Source: Thermohalobaculum sp039030715 (GTDB taxonomy: Bacteria > Pseudomonadota > Alphaproteobacteria > Rhodobacterales > Rhodobacteraceae). From it: a stretch of DNA of 53,858 nucleotides. Under the pieces are notes generated by a model. That model did no database searches. It saw nothing but the letters and a program-made list of their open reading frames with translations, and was not told where the DNA came from. Below, in pieces: positions 15,580 through 24,115 of this stretch. Where the stretch lies: positions 1 to 53,858 of the forward strand of contig JBCCDU010000021.1 of NCBI GenBank assembly GCA_039030715.1. The letters run 5' to 3'. Numbering within the stretch: the stretch's first letter is position 1; every line of letters begins with the position of its first letter. A program made the translations under genes and the position numbers.

Positions 15580-17145
15580 TCAGGCGAACCACCAACGCTC
15601 CATCCAGCGCTCGCCATCCAGCGGCCAGTTCGATGCCATTGGCCCGTGCTGAACCTTCTTGTCGATGGCTGAGACGTAGGAGGCAAACATCGGCGCGATC
15701 AGCCCGCCGGTGTCATGCAGGATCACCTGCATCTCGTAATACATCTCGCGTCGCAGATTTTCGTCTAGTTCGGCACGTGCCTGCAACAGCAACTCGTCGA
15801 AACGCTCGTTCGACCAGGCGGTGTCGTTCCACGGCACACCCGATTGATAAGCAGTGGAGAACATCAGATCCTCGATCGGACGGCCGCCCCAATAGCAGGC
15901 GCACCATCCCTTGTTGTTCCAGATGTTCGACCAATAGCCGTCATCCGCCGCGCGGATCACGTTGATCTTGATGCCCGCCTCGGATGCCGAAGCCGCATAG
16001 AGCGAGGCCGCATCGATCGCGCCCGGGAATGCCGCGTTAGCCGCGTGCAGATCCACCGAAAGCCCCTCGGCCCCGGCCTGCTTCAGGTGCCACTTGGCCT
16101 TCTCCGGATCGTACGCCCGTTGCGGAATGTCCGAGTTGAAGAAGCGCTGACTGCTGCTGAGCGGGATATCGTTGCCGAGAGCGCCATAACCCTGAAGGAC
16201 CTTGTCCAGCATCTCCTGCCGTTTAACCGACAGTTTCAGCGCCATGCGGATGTTGTTGTCGTTGAACGGTTCCTGATTGACCCGCATCGGGAAGGTGAAA
16301 TGCTGGGTGCCGGCGACGGACTCGATAATCAGGTTCGGGTTGCGCTTGAGCAGATTGACCGTCTTCACATCGACACGGTCGATTGCATCCACGGCACCGG
16401 TCATCAGCGCGTTCTGGCGTGCGACGGGGTCCACGATGGCCAACATTTCGACCTCGTCGAACCAGCCGCGATCCTTGCGCCAGTTATTTTCGTGGCGCAC
16501 CAGATCCAGCCGGATGCCGGGCTCGAAGTTCTTACGGACATAGGTGCCCGAGCCGATGCCGGAGTTCCAGTCGACCTTGCCGCTGCCGTCGTCCTTGCCA
16601 ATCACCAGGTGATAGTCGGTCAACACGAAGGGGAAGTCGGCATTGCCGCCATCCAAGGTGAACTTCACGGCATTGTCGCCAACAGCCTCGATATCCTTGA
16701 TCGCCGAGACGATGGGCTTGGCCGCCGATTGCGATTCCTCGCCCCGGTGGTGGTTCATCGAGGCGATGACATCCGCCGCCGTGATCTTCGTGTCATCGTG
16801 AAACTTTGCATCGCGGATCTTGAAAGTCCATTGGGTTGCGTCGGCCGAAGCCTCCCAGCTTTCCGCGAGTTCCGGGATCAGGCTGCCATCCACATCCACC
16901 TCGGTCAAGCGGTTGTAGATCGCGAAGCCATAAGACAGGGTAAACCCGTTCTCCCACGTGCCGGGATCCGGGCTGTCCGAGGTCTGGCCATGGCCCTTGC
17001 CCATCCGCATCTTGCCGCCGCGCTTGGGTTCGGCCAATGCGGGCATTCCCATACCAAGCAACAGTGCGCCTGCGGCACCCGTCTGCATCAATCCACGTCG
17101 GGTGAAGCCCGAACCTGTTCCTGTCTGCGTTTTCGTGTCGGTCAT
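15580..17145 (-). CDS. Tat-exported ABC peptide/nickel-type substrate-binding protein
   Basis: 521-aa family 5 extracellular solute-binding protein (DppA/OppA class). A twin-arginine signal (FTRRGLMQTGAAGALLLG, Arg16-Arg17) shows export in folded form. The body has standard features: IPELAESWEASADATQWTFKIRDAKFHDD near the start and the DIPQRAYDPEKAKWHLKQAG segment. GGAGG lies 5 nt before the ATG at 17145. No permease or ATPase gene is next to it, so it is an orphan binding protein or serves a transporter encoded elsewhere. The ligand is unknown. Confidence 0.9.
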   Translation of the reverse strand: MTDTKTQTGTGSGFTRRGLMQTGAAGALLLGMGMPALAEPKRGGKMRMGKGHGQTSDSPDPGTWENGFTLSYGFAIYNRLTEVDVDGSLIPELAESWEASADATQWTFKIRDAKFHDDTKITAADVIASMNHHRGEESQSAAKPIVSAIKDIEAVGDNAVKFTLDGGNADFPFVLTDYHLVIGKDDGSGKVDWNSGIGSGTYVRKNFEPGIRLDLVRHENNWRKDRGWFDEVEMLAIVDPVARQNALMTGAVDAIDRVDVKTVNLLKRNPNLIIESVAGTQHFTFPMRVNQEPFNDNNIRMALKLSVKRQEMLDKVLQGYGALGNDIPLSSSQRFFNSDIPQRAYDPEKAKWHLKQAGAEGLSVDLHAANAAFPGAIDAASLYAASASEAGIKINVIRAADDGYWSNIWNNKGWCACYWGGRPIEDLMFSTAYQSGVPWNDTAWSNERFDELLLQARAELDENLRREMYYEMQVILHDTGGLIAPMFASYVSAIDKKVQHGPMASNWPLDGERWMERWWFA

Positions 17146-17290
17146 CCAATCCTCCAGAACTGTCTCGTCAGCTTGTTTCTTTGGCCATTGACGGCACGCA
17201 AGCACAGCCAATGGGCGGCTGCAACCCCGAAGGCCCTTCTTTCCAGCAAAGCGGGATGATGTTTTCGCGATCAGCGCGAGTCCTGCGATG

Positions 17291-18196
17291 TCATACGTCC
17301 CAAACCGGGTTCGGCCCGATTCGGTTGCGTACGAAATCCATGAAGGCGCGCGCCTTGGCCGAGAGGTGCCGGGTTTGCGGATACACCGTGTAAATCGTGA
17401 CATTCGGCCATTCGTATTCCGGCAGGACAACTTCCAGATCGCCGCGCGCCACGGCGCGGTAGGTGATGAAGCAGGGTTGCATCGCGACGCCCAGGCCGCG
17501 CGCTGCGGCGTCGCGCAGCACATTCCCATTATTGGCACGCATGCGGACATGCATCGGCTGCGCGCCTTTCGAGCCGTCCGGCGCGGTATACTCCCAGGCG
17601 TCGACGCGGTTGGAGCCGACATAGCAAAGCGCGGGCCACTCCGCCATGTCCGCCGGACTTTCGGGCCGGCCATGGCGCTTCAGAAACCCGGGTGAGGCGA
17701 CGACCTTGAGGCTGACATCGGCGACCTTGCGTGCCATCAGCGAGCTATCCTCCAGCCGCCCGATCCGGATGGCGATGTCCAGCCCCTCGGCCACCAGATC
17801 GACATGGCGGTCACTCAGATCCAGTTCGACCAGCAGATCGGGATGCGTATCCATGAACTCCGCAACGATCGGGGTCATATGGGCGACGCCGAAGCTGAGT
17901 GGGCAGGCCACCCGCAGAGTTCCGTTCAACAGATGTGCGGCATCGGAGACCTCGGCTTCGGACTCCTCCAGATCGGCGAGCACGCGCTCGGCCCGGTTGG
18001 CAAAGATCTGGCCCGCCTCGGTCAGGGACATGCGCCGGGTGGTGCGGGTCATCAGCGTGGCGCCGAGGCGGCGTTCCAGCTCCTTCAGACGGCGCGACAC
18101 GGCGGACGGCGCCAGTCCCATCACATCGGCGGCTCGGGTCACGCTCTGGTTCTCGACAACCTGCAGGAAGCAACGCATGTCCTCGAACCGGTCCAT
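17291..18196 (-). CDS. LysR-family regulator
   Basis: 301-aa LysR protein of the AaeR/DsdC-like single-effector type. The HTH is FLQVVENQSVTRAADVMGLAPSAVSRRLKELE, and GTLRVACPLSFGVAHM opens the effector domain. AAGGAG lies 7 nt before the ATG at 18196. The upstream frame to 18295 is not needed. It lies 145 nt upstream of the peptide-binding-protein gene in the same direction and may control it, which is inferred from position only. Confidence 0.9.
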   Translation of the reverse strand: MDRFEDMRCFLQVVENQSVTRAADVMGLAPSAVSRRLKELERRLGATLMTRTTRRMSLTEAGQIFANRAERVLADLEESEAEVSDAAHLLNGTLRVACPLSFGVAHMTPIVAEFMDTHPDLLVELDLSDRHVDLVAEGLDIAIRIGRLEDSSLMARKVADVSLKVVASPGFLKRHGRPESPADMAEWPALCYVGSNRVDAWEYTAPDGSKGAQPMHVRMRANNGNVLRDAAARGLGVAMQPCFITYRAVARGDLEVVLPEYEWPNVTIYTVYPQTRHLSAKARAFMDFVRNRIGPNPVWDV

Positions 18197-18340
18197 AGGT
18201 GTTCTCCTTGGCGCAAAGGTTAATAGTGTGCAGGTGGTTTTCATTTCTGCGGTTACAACACTGGATCCGTGCACTGGGATCAATTTCCGGTGCATATCCC
18301 GTACGTGATATAGTCCGCGCGTGTTGGCGAGAGGGCCGCG

Positions 18341-20089
18341 ATGCTGAATTTCAACTGGTGGCGGGACAAGGACAACCGCGATGGCGCCAGCGCCATTGTC
18401 GGCCTATTGAAATTCATCGTGCCTGGCGCCGTGGCGGTGGGTGCGGCAGTGTTCGCCTGGATCGTGGGCACGGAGGATCCGGGGCCTGGTGATGCCAAAG
18501 GTGACACGATCTCGGTGACTGGCGGTGGCGCGGTGGCGACCGGCGGCGGTGACGCGATCAGCACAGGCGACAACAGCATGGTTACGATTTTCCAGGGCTA
18601 TACGATTGAACAGCATGAGGCCGCTCTGGCCCGCCGTGAAGCGGAGCTGAGGGCCGATCTGGACCGTATCCATGCGGCGGAACAGGGGCTGTTGCGGGCG
18701 CAGTTGGAAGAGGTCGAGCGCCAGCGCGCGGATCTGCAAACCTCGTTCGCGAAGCGCGAGGCGGAGTTGGAGCAGCTGAGCCTGCAACTCTCCGACACCG
18801 GTTCAGGCATTGCCGAGGAACGGATAGCCGCCGCCCAACAAGCCCTGATGCGGGGCGATACCACCCAGGCAGATGCGATCTTCGCCGAAGTCGAGCAACT
18901 CGAACAGCAAAGCATCGACCGCGCCGCTAATGCGGCCTTTCGCCGAGGGCGTATCGCGGATGAGGAGATCCGCTGGCCCGAGGCGGCTGATCACTATGCC
19001 CGCGCCGCCAATCTTTCGGCGGAACCTCAACACCTCTACAGCGCCATCATCTCGCTGCGCCGGATGGAGCGTTTTGCGGAAGCGGAGCGTTTTGCTGCGA
19101 TGCTGCTGCCGCGGGCCATCGACGATCAGGGGGAGGATTCGCTGGCCGTGGCGGACGTGCGGAACCAGCTTGGCTTATTGCTCAGCGCCCAGGGCCGCTT
19201 TGGAGAGGCTGAGGAGAACTATCGCGACGCGTTACGGATCCGGGCTGCCCATCTGGGGCCTGAACACCCAGAATTTGCCACGAGCCTCAACAATCTCAGC
19301 GAGGTGCTGCGTGCGCGCGGCGAATACGAGGAGGCCATCGGCATCGTCTCATCCGGGCTGCGCATATTGGAAAGCCGCGAGACGGTCGATCCGTTCGACT
19401 ACTCCCTGCAACTCAACAATCTGGGTCTGCTCTATCAGGACATCGGCAACTTCGAAGAGGCTGTCCGATTGCAGCGCCGGGCAATCTCGGTGGCCGAGGA
19501 GACCGGCATCGACAGCGGCGTGAACTTCGCCAAGATGCTGAGCAACCACGCGACGTCTCTGGAACATCTGGGCCTGTATCCGGAAGCCGAGGCCGAGCTG
19601 CGCCGGGCGCAAGACATCATGGCCCGGATCCTGGGCACCTCGCACAGCTATTATGCCACCATTCTCAACAACCTCTCCTCGGTGGTCGAGCTTCAGGACC
19701 GGACGGAGGAGGCGATTGCGCTCCTGCGCAAGGCTGAAGAGATCGCTGCCGGAGGCGAGTTGCGCAACAGCCTTGTCCGCGCCGGCACATTATCCAATCT
19801 GTCGCGGCTGCTTATGAAGACCGATCGGCTCGAACAAGCGGACGAGCCCAGCGAAAAGGCCCTGTCACTGATGGCAAGCCTGGTGGGCACCGATCATCCG
19901 GATTATGCCGCCGTGCTGGCCAATCGCGCGAAGTACTTGGCGCATACAGGCAAGCGCGAAGCGTCCGGCATAGCGGTCGCCAAAGTGATCGAGATTTTCG
20001 AGACGAGGTTCGCCCCGGATCACCCCAGCGTCTTACGCGCCCACGAATTGCGCGCGGAACTCGCCGCCATCGATCCTGACGGGAACTAA
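18341..20089 (+). CDS. Membrane-anchored TPR protein with coiled coil
   Basis: 582-aa protein not assigned to a named family. A single membrane helix (about 24-43, VPGAVAVGAAVFAWIVG) follows a short cytoplasmic start. Next is a Gly-rich stretch (residues 54-79: TISVTGGGAVATGGGDAISTGD), then a charged coiled coil (about 90-155, rich in AELRADLDRI-type heptads). From about 230 to the end there are kinesin-light-chain-like TPRs with repeated NNLG/NNLS motifs (ATSLNNLSEVLRARGEYEEA, LQLNNLGLLYQDIGNFEEA). The layout suggests a scaffold or signalling adaptor at the membrane. Similar Gly-rich linkers sit before TPRs in proteins of bacterial conflict systems, but no effector domain is visible here. 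Confidence 0.85.
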   Translation: MLNFNWWRDKDNRDGASAIVGLLKFIVPGAVAVGAAVFAWIVGTEDPGPGDAKGDTISVTGGGAVATGGGDAISTGDNSMVTIFQGYTIEQHEAALARREAELRADLDRIHAAEQGLLRAQLEEVERQRADLQTSFAKREAELEQLSLQLSDTGSGIAEERIAAAQQALMRGDTTQADAIFAEVEQLEQQSIDRAANAAFRRGRIADEEIRWPEAADHYARAANLSAEPQHLYSAIISLRRMERFAEAERFAAMLLPRAIDDQGEDSLAVADVRNQLGLLLSAQGRFGEAEENYRDALRIRAAHLGPEHPEFATSLNNLSEVLRARGEYEEAIGIVSSGLRILESRETVDPFDYSLQLNNLGLLYQDIGNFEEAVRLQRRAISVAEETGIDSGVNFAKMLSNHATSLEHLGLYPEAEAELRRAQDIMARILGTSHSYYATILNNLSSVVELQDRTEEAIALLRKAEEIAAGGELRNSLVRAGTLSNLSRLLMKTDRLEQADEPSEKALSLMASLVGTDHPDYAAVLANRAKYLAHTGKREASGIAVAKVIEIFETRFAPDHPSVLRAHELRAELAAIDPDGN

Positions 20090-20093
20090 GTCG

Positions 20094-20723
20094 TCAGCCC
20101 ATCCGGTTGGTCGGGTTGCCGATGATGTCCATGAATTCCTTGCGGGTGCGCGGGTCCTCGCGGAATACGCCCAGCATGGTGGAGGTGACCATCGAAACAC
20201 CGTGTTTGTGGACACCGCGGGTCGACATGCAATGATGTTCGCCCTCCACGACCACGGCGACGCCTGCTGGCTGCAGTTCCTCCATCAGCGTGTTGGCGAT
20301 TTGGGCCGTCATTTTCTCCTGCACTTGCAGGCGCTTGGAATAGGCCTCGACCAGCCGTGCCAGCTTCGAGATGCCGACGACCCGGTTGGTCGGGACGTAA
20401 CCGACATGGGCCTTGCCGATGATCGGGGCCATGTGGTGCTCGCAATAGCTCTCGAAGCGAATGTCGCGCAGGACGACCATCTCGTCATAGCCTTCGACCT
20501 CCTCGAACACCCGGGCGAGCAGGTCGTTCGGGTCGATCTCGTAACCCTTGAACCACTCACCGTAGGCCCGCACCACGCGACCAGGCGTGTCCTGCAGCCC
20601 TTCGCGGGTCGGGTCATCGCCGGCCCAACGCAGCAGGGTGCGCACGGCTGCCTCGGCCTCGGCCTGGGTCGGCTTGGCGGTCTCGTTCTGGATACTGGGG
20701 GCGGTCGGGTCGATCTTGTTCAT
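20094..20723 (-). CDS. folE: GTP cyclohydrolase I
   Basis: 209-aa enzyme that converts GTP to 7,8-dihydroneopterin triphosphate, the first step of folate synthesis. Zinc-site and catalytic motifs are intact: SYCEHHMAPIIGKAHVGY and GEHHCMSTRGV. The ATG at 20723 has AAAGG 7 nt upstream. The stop lies 4 nt from the stop of the convergent TPR gene, so the two genes meet end to end with no room for a terminator. It follows metZ by 60 nt and may be on the same transcript. Confidence 0.96.
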   Translation of the reverse strand: MNKIDPTAPSIQNETAKPTQAEAEAAVRTLLRWAGDDPTREGLQDTPGRVVRAYGEWFKGYEIDPNDLLARVFEEVEGYDEMVVLRDIRFESYCEHHMAPIIGKAHVGYVPTNRVVGISKLARLVEAYSKRLQVQEKMTAQIANTLMEELQPAGVAVVVEGEHHCMSTRGVHKHGVSMVTSTMLGVFREDPRTRKEFMDIIGNPTNRMG

Positions 20724-20783
20724 CTTCTGCCTTTCGTGGCTATCCGCGTAACTTAGCACGCCCCCCTGCGGTGCCAAGGCGCC

Positions 20784-21956
20784 TCATGCGGCTTTCAACG
20801 CGGCGGAGAGGTCGGCCTTCAGATCGCGCGGATCCTCCAACCCGATGGACAGTCGCAGCAGGCCGGGCGAAATGCCCAATGCCGTGCGCTCCTCCTCGGT
20901 CAGGCGCTGATGCGTGGTGGTGGTGGGATGGGTGATCAGGCTTTTCGCATCGCCCAGATTGTTTGAGATCCTGATCAGCCGCAATGCATTCAAAAAGCGA
21001 AAAGCCGCCGGTTGTCCGCCCGGGATCTCGAATGCCAGCATCTGGCCAGGACGCTCCATCTGTGCGGCGGCCAGATTGTGCTGCGGATGGCTGGGCAGTC
21101 CGGGATATATCACGCGGTCGAGCCTGCCCGACAGCCATCCCGCCAGTTCCTCGGCGGTGTCCGTCTGCGCTGTACAACGCAGGCCCAGTGTCTCCAACCC
21201 CTTCAGCATCACCCAGGCGTTGAAGGGGCTCAATGCCGGGCCGGTATGTTTCACATAAGGTTCGAACTCATCGCGGATGAAGGTCTGCGAGCCCAGCACG
21301 ACCCCGCCCAGGCAGCGCCCCTGTCCGTCGATATGTTTGGTGGCGGAATATACGACGATATCCGCCCCCAGTGCCATGGGCCGTTGGAAGACCGGTGTGG
21401 CAAAGACATTGTCCACCACCAGACGCGCGCCGACATCGTGCGCAATCGCGGCGACGGCGGCGATATCAATGATCTCGAGCGTGGGGTTCGAGGGGCTCTC
21501 CAGGAAGGCCAGCTTGGTCTCGGGCCGCATCGCGCTGCGCCAAGCATCCAAATCCAGGCCATCGACCAGCGTGACATCGACACCGAAGCGTGGACAGAGC
21601 GTCTCGACGATGTAGAGGCACGACCCGAACAGCGCCCGCGCGGCCACGACGTGATCGCCCGCGCGCAACTGGCACATCAGGGCGGCATGAACCGCCGCCA
21701 TGCCTGACGCGGTGGCGAACGCGTCCTCCGCTCCCTCCAGCGCCGCGATCCGTTCCTCGAACATCCTGACGGTAGGGTTGCCATAACGGGCATAGACAAA
21801 GCCCGGATCGTCGCCTTTGAAGCGCGCCTCCGCCGCTTCGGCGTTCTCATATACGAAACCCTGGGTCAGGAAGATCGCCTCGGACGTCTCGCCATGGGCC
21901 GAGCGCGTGCCGCCCGCATGAACCAGTTTCGTCTTGGTATGCCAGTTATCGCTCAT
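20784..21956 (-). CDS. metZ: O-succinylhomoserine sulfhydrylase
   Basis: 390-aa PLP enzyme of the Cys/Met metabolism family, making homocysteine directly from O-succinylhomoserine and sulfide. The PLP lysine is in VVYSATKHIDGQGRCLGG. GFVYARYGNPTVRMFEERIAALEGAE and SNNLGDAKSLITHPTTTTHQRL are typical of the group. The MetZ assignment over MetB/MetC/MetY is by overall pattern. The ATG at 21956 has GGAG upstream; the longer frame to 22145 would run through the riboswitch. A SAM-II riboswitch lies about 95 nt before the start. Confidence 0.92.
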   Translation of the reverse strand: MSDNWHTKTKLVHAGGTRSAHGETSEAIFLTQGFVYENAEAAEARFKGDDPGFVYARYGNPTVRMFEERIAALEGAEDAFATASGMAAVHAALMCQLRAGDHVVAARALFGSCLYIVETLCPRFGVDVTLVDGLDLDAWRSAMRPETKLAFLESPSNPTLEIIDIAAVAAIAHDVGARLVVDNVFATPVFQRPMALGADIVVYSATKHIDGQGRCLGGVVLGSQTFIRDEFEPYVKHTGPALSPFNAWVMLKGLETLGLRCTAQTDTAEELAGWLSGRLDRVIYPGLPSHPQHNLAAAQMERPGQMLAFEIPGGQPAAFRFLNALRLIRISNNLGDAKSLITHPTTTTHQRLTEEERTALGISPGLLRLSIGLEDPRDLKADLSAALKAA

Positions 21957-22049
21957 TCGTGTCTCCGCCGTTCCGGCGGTCCCTAGCTGGGTGCGTACAC
22001 CCTTTCGAACAAGACCATGAGAGAGGAAACAGCCATCGGGCTTTCCGTT

Positions 22050-22110
22050 AACCTCTTTAGCGGGATATTTAACGTGGCCCGCAAGCCGGTCCGACAAAGC
22101 GCCACTCGCG
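22050..22110 (-). promoter_or_regulatory. SAM-II riboswitch upstream of metZ
   Basis: On the minus strand the sequence runs GTGGC, then a U-rich/CCGG region with GGCTTGCGG, then GCCACGTTAAAT, then CGCTAAAGAGG. This matches the SAM-II consensus of a short P1 stem closed by GTGGC/GCCAC, a conserved GTTAAA and a 3' GCTAAAG that pairs back to form the H-type pseudoknot. SAM binding would hide downstream initiation signals and lower MetZ. About 95 nt separate it from the metZ ATG, more than in many examples, and an imperfect hairpin (GGAAAGCC / GGCTGTTTCC) lies between. Confidence 0.85.
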
Positions 22111-22273
22111 GTGGCATACGCAGAAGCGGTGCTTGGGTCAATCACTTGGCGCGCAAGCGCCTCCGCCGGGCGCGCGAAAGTGATCGGCCTTGATGCGGCG
22201 GAAGCGCCCGTTCACGGCGATTCTATGGTGTCGCGGTTGTTGGCCGCGCGCGTCTGGCCTAGGCTGGGACACA

Positions 22274-22657
22274 ATGAGGATGTCACCGACTTTGCGATAT
22301 GCCGAGGCATGGACCCTGCGCCTGACCGCTCTGATGGTCGGGCTGGCCTTGTTTGCGCGCCTGTTTGGTGGGTTGGCCTTTGCGGAGCCGCCAGCGCCCG
22401 GCATGGTGCCGATCTGTGCTGGGGGTGAGATCGTCTGGATCGATCTGGATGAGCCGGAGGTTTCGGAGGGGCAGGAGCTGCCCAGCGATCCCTGCCCCTA
22501 TCTGGGCCTGGCGATGTTGCCCGGCTGGCCCGCGCCGGGCTTGATACGCCCTGCCGACGCGTATCGGATGGTGATGCGGCTGGGGGCGGGGACGGTTCCA
22601 TCGGCCCATGCGATCAACAGGCCCTATCGATCCCGCGCACCCCCTGCGGTGGGCTGA
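22274..22657 (+). CDS. Small exported protein, DUF2946-like
   Basis: 127-aa protein with a hydrophobic N-terminus (ALMVGLALFARLFGGLAFAE) serving as signal peptide or anchor. The body has paired cysteines (VPICAGGEIVW and SDPCPYLGLAML) and ends in NRPYRSRAPPA, an ending common in DUF2946-type proteins found next to copper-handling genes. The start is uncertain because no clear ribosome-binding site is present; ATG at 22274 or 22280 both fit. It lies 118 nt before the copper-chaperone gene, which supports a role in copper transfer. Confidence 0.65.
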   Translation: MRMSPTLRYAEAWTLRLTALMVGLALFARLFGGLAFAEPPAPGMVPICAGGEIVWIDLDEPEVSEGQELPSDPCPYLGLAMLPGWPAPGLIRPADAYRMVMRLGAGTVPSAHAINRPYRSRAPPAVG

Positions 22658-22775
22658 GCGCCCGCAGCCTCCGTGCCCCAGTCGGGCGCCAATCCTGATA
22701 TCTGCGACGCTGCGGTTTCTATGCCGCGGCAAATCCGTTTCTCACCGCTTCGGCGGTCACTCAGTGGAGAGATCC

Positions 22776-23291
22776 ATGAAACCTATCTTCCCCCTCGGCT
22801 TCGCGCTGGCCGCCCTGGTTGCATTGCCAATCGGCCTCTCGCCGGTCACATCCGGCCCGGCCGCAGCCCATGAGGCAAAGGCCGGTGCGCTTACCATCAT
22901 CCATCCTATGGCGCGCGCGACGCTGCCGAACCGTCCCATGGCGCTCTATATGGCGATCTCGAACGACGGTTCGGCGCCGGACCGGCTGCTCAGTGCCAAC
23001 TCCCCCCAGTTTGACGCGATCGAGATCCATGAGTCGAAAGAGCAGAACGGCGTGATGACGATGGTCCAGCTTGAAGCCATCGAAGCCCCCGCCGAAGACA
23101 CAGCACTGCTGGAACCAGGCGGACTGCACCTGATGCTGTTCGGCGCCAAGAAGCACTTCAAGGAGGGTGACGAATTTCCGGTCACGCTGATGTTCGAAAA
23201 CGCGGGTGCGGTCGATGTCACCGTGAAGGTCGAAAAGGCCGGGCATGGCGATCATTCGCACCATTCCGGCCATGGCGAGGCCACCAATTGA
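22776..23291 (+). CDS. Periplasmic copper chaperone PCu(A)C family
   Basis: 171-aa protein with a Sec signal (ends AAAHEAKAG). The copper site H-M-X10-M-X21-H-X-M is recognisable: IIHPMARATLPNRPMALY (His43, Met45, Met55) and IEIHESKEQNGVMTMVQL (His85, Met94/96). GGLHLMLFG follows. The C-terminus is His-rich (HGDHSHHSGHGE), which may bind extra metal. Members deliver Cu(I) to cytochrome oxidase. GGAGAG lies before the ATG. Its stop overlaps a possible small downstream gene. Confidence 0.9.
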   Translation: MKPIFPLGFALAALVALPIGLSPVTSGPAAAHEAKAGALTIIHPMARATLPNRPMALYMAISNDGSAPDRLLSANSPQFDAIEIHESKEQNGVMTMVQLEAIEAPAEDTALLEPGGLHLMLFGAKKHFKEGDEFPVTLMFENAGAVDVTVKVEKAGHGDHSHHSGHGEATN

Positions 23292-23452
23292 GGCGTGAGA
23301 CCGACCGGCCCGCCAAGCCGCCGCCCCTGCTGCCGGGTGACGAGGCGAGTAAGGCGGCGTGGCGCGATTACCTGGTCGCCTGTGCCAAAGCCGACGAGCA
23401 ATTGTTGCGCAAGGCGCCGCAGCAGAATGCGCTGGCCGAACGCATGAACTGA
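23288..23452 (+). CDS. Possible 54-aa protein coupled to the copper chaperone
   Basis: A 54-codon frame opening with TTG that overlaps the chaperone stop (TTGA). The predicted protein begins with RRETDRPAKPPPLLPGDE and continues KAAWRDYLVACAKADEQLLRKAPQQNALAERMN. It is hydrophilic and helical, with no signal peptide or known family. Codon use resembles the neighbours, and the overlap would allow translational coupling. No ATG is available, so evidence is moderate. Confidence 0.45.
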   Translation: MRRETDRPAKPPPLLPGDEASKAAWRDYLVACAKADEQLLRKAPQQNALAERMN

Positions 23453-23502
23453 ACAGCCGGCCCCCGGACACGACCATGGCGCGATCCGGGGGCAGTTCTC
23501 TC

Positions 23503-23548
23503 TTGACATCCGCATCGTGCCGTCAGATATTTCTGTGATGACAGAAAT
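23503..23548 (+). promoter_or_regulatory. Promoter and palindromic operator of the GbsR/MarR gene
   Basis: A perfect -35 TTGACA (23503-23508) is followed after 17 bp by GATATT (23526-23531). The expected start of transcription is about 7 bp on, at the A of the ATG at 23538, which has no ribosome-binding site, so the mRNA is probably leaderless. The palindrome ATTTCTG-N6-CAGAAAT (23529-23548) covers the end of the -10 and the start codon. A repressor bound here would block transcription. Confidence 0.7.
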
Positions 23549-24104
23549 TACAAATAAATCTGGCGAGCTGCCAGCGGCCATCCAACGCTTCGTCCTCCAT
23601 TGGGGAGATATGGGGGGTCAGTGGGGCGTCAATCGCTCCGTTGCGCAGATCCATGCGCTGCTGCTGCTCAGCGACCGGCCCCGCCATGCCGAGGAAATTT
23701 CCGAGACCTTGGGCATTGCCCGCTCGAATGTCTCGACTTCGATCAAGGAGTTGATCGCCTGGGACCTGATCTACCGTGTCCCCATTCAGGGTGACCGCCG
23801 CGATCACTTCGCGGCCGAGGGCGATGTGTGGGAGATGGTGAAACGCATCGCCGAAGGCCGCAAGAAGCGCGAGTTTGACCCCGCTGCCGCCGTTCTGCGC
23901 GATTGCCTGGCCGAGGCAGAGGGCGACCCGGCAATCTCCACAACCGCCCACGCGCGACTGGAGGAGATGCAAGACTTCGTCGACACGTTGGGCCAATGGC
24001 ACGAACAGATGATGCGCGTGCCGAAATCGCGCCTGGTGCCGCTGATCAAGCTCGGCAGCCGCGCTGTCGACCTGCTTGGCCCACTGATCCGCACCAAGAA
24101 GTAA
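23538..24104 (+). CDS. GbsR/MarR-family transcriptional regulator
   Basis: 188-aa winged-helix regulator. The DNA-binding part is AQIHALLLLSDRPRHAEEISETLGIARSNVSTSIKELIAWDLIYRVPIQGDRRDHF, with a helical C-terminal half for dimerisation. This is the GbsR branch of the MarR superfamily. It is probably self-repressed through the palindrome over its own start codon, and the same palindrome recurs at 24147-24168. It lies 11 nt before the DUF4166 gene. The ATG at 23538 is preferred; a GTG at 23517 lies upstream of the predicted transcription start. Confidence 0.88.
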   Translation: MTEITNKSGELPAAIQRFVLHWGDMGGQWGVNRSVAQIHALLLLSDRPRHAEEISETLGIARSNVSTSIKELIAWDLIYRVPIQGDRRDHFAAEGDVWEMVKRIAEGRKKREFDPAAAVLRDCLAEAEGDPAISTTAHARLEEMQDFVDTLGQWHEQMMRVPKSRLVPLIKLGSRAVDLLGPLIRTKK

Positions 24105-24115
24105 GGAGGGACGCT

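Noticed and set aside
15844..17259. 471-codon plus frame
   Set aside because: Antisense to the peptide-binding-protein gene.
17146..17673. N-terminal extension of the peptide-binding protein
   Set aside because: The Tat signal and a good ribosome-binding site place the start at 17145, and the extension overlaps the LysR gene in another frame.
21957..22145. N-terminal extension of MetZ
   Set aside because: It would run through the SAM-II riboswitch; the family start is at 21956.
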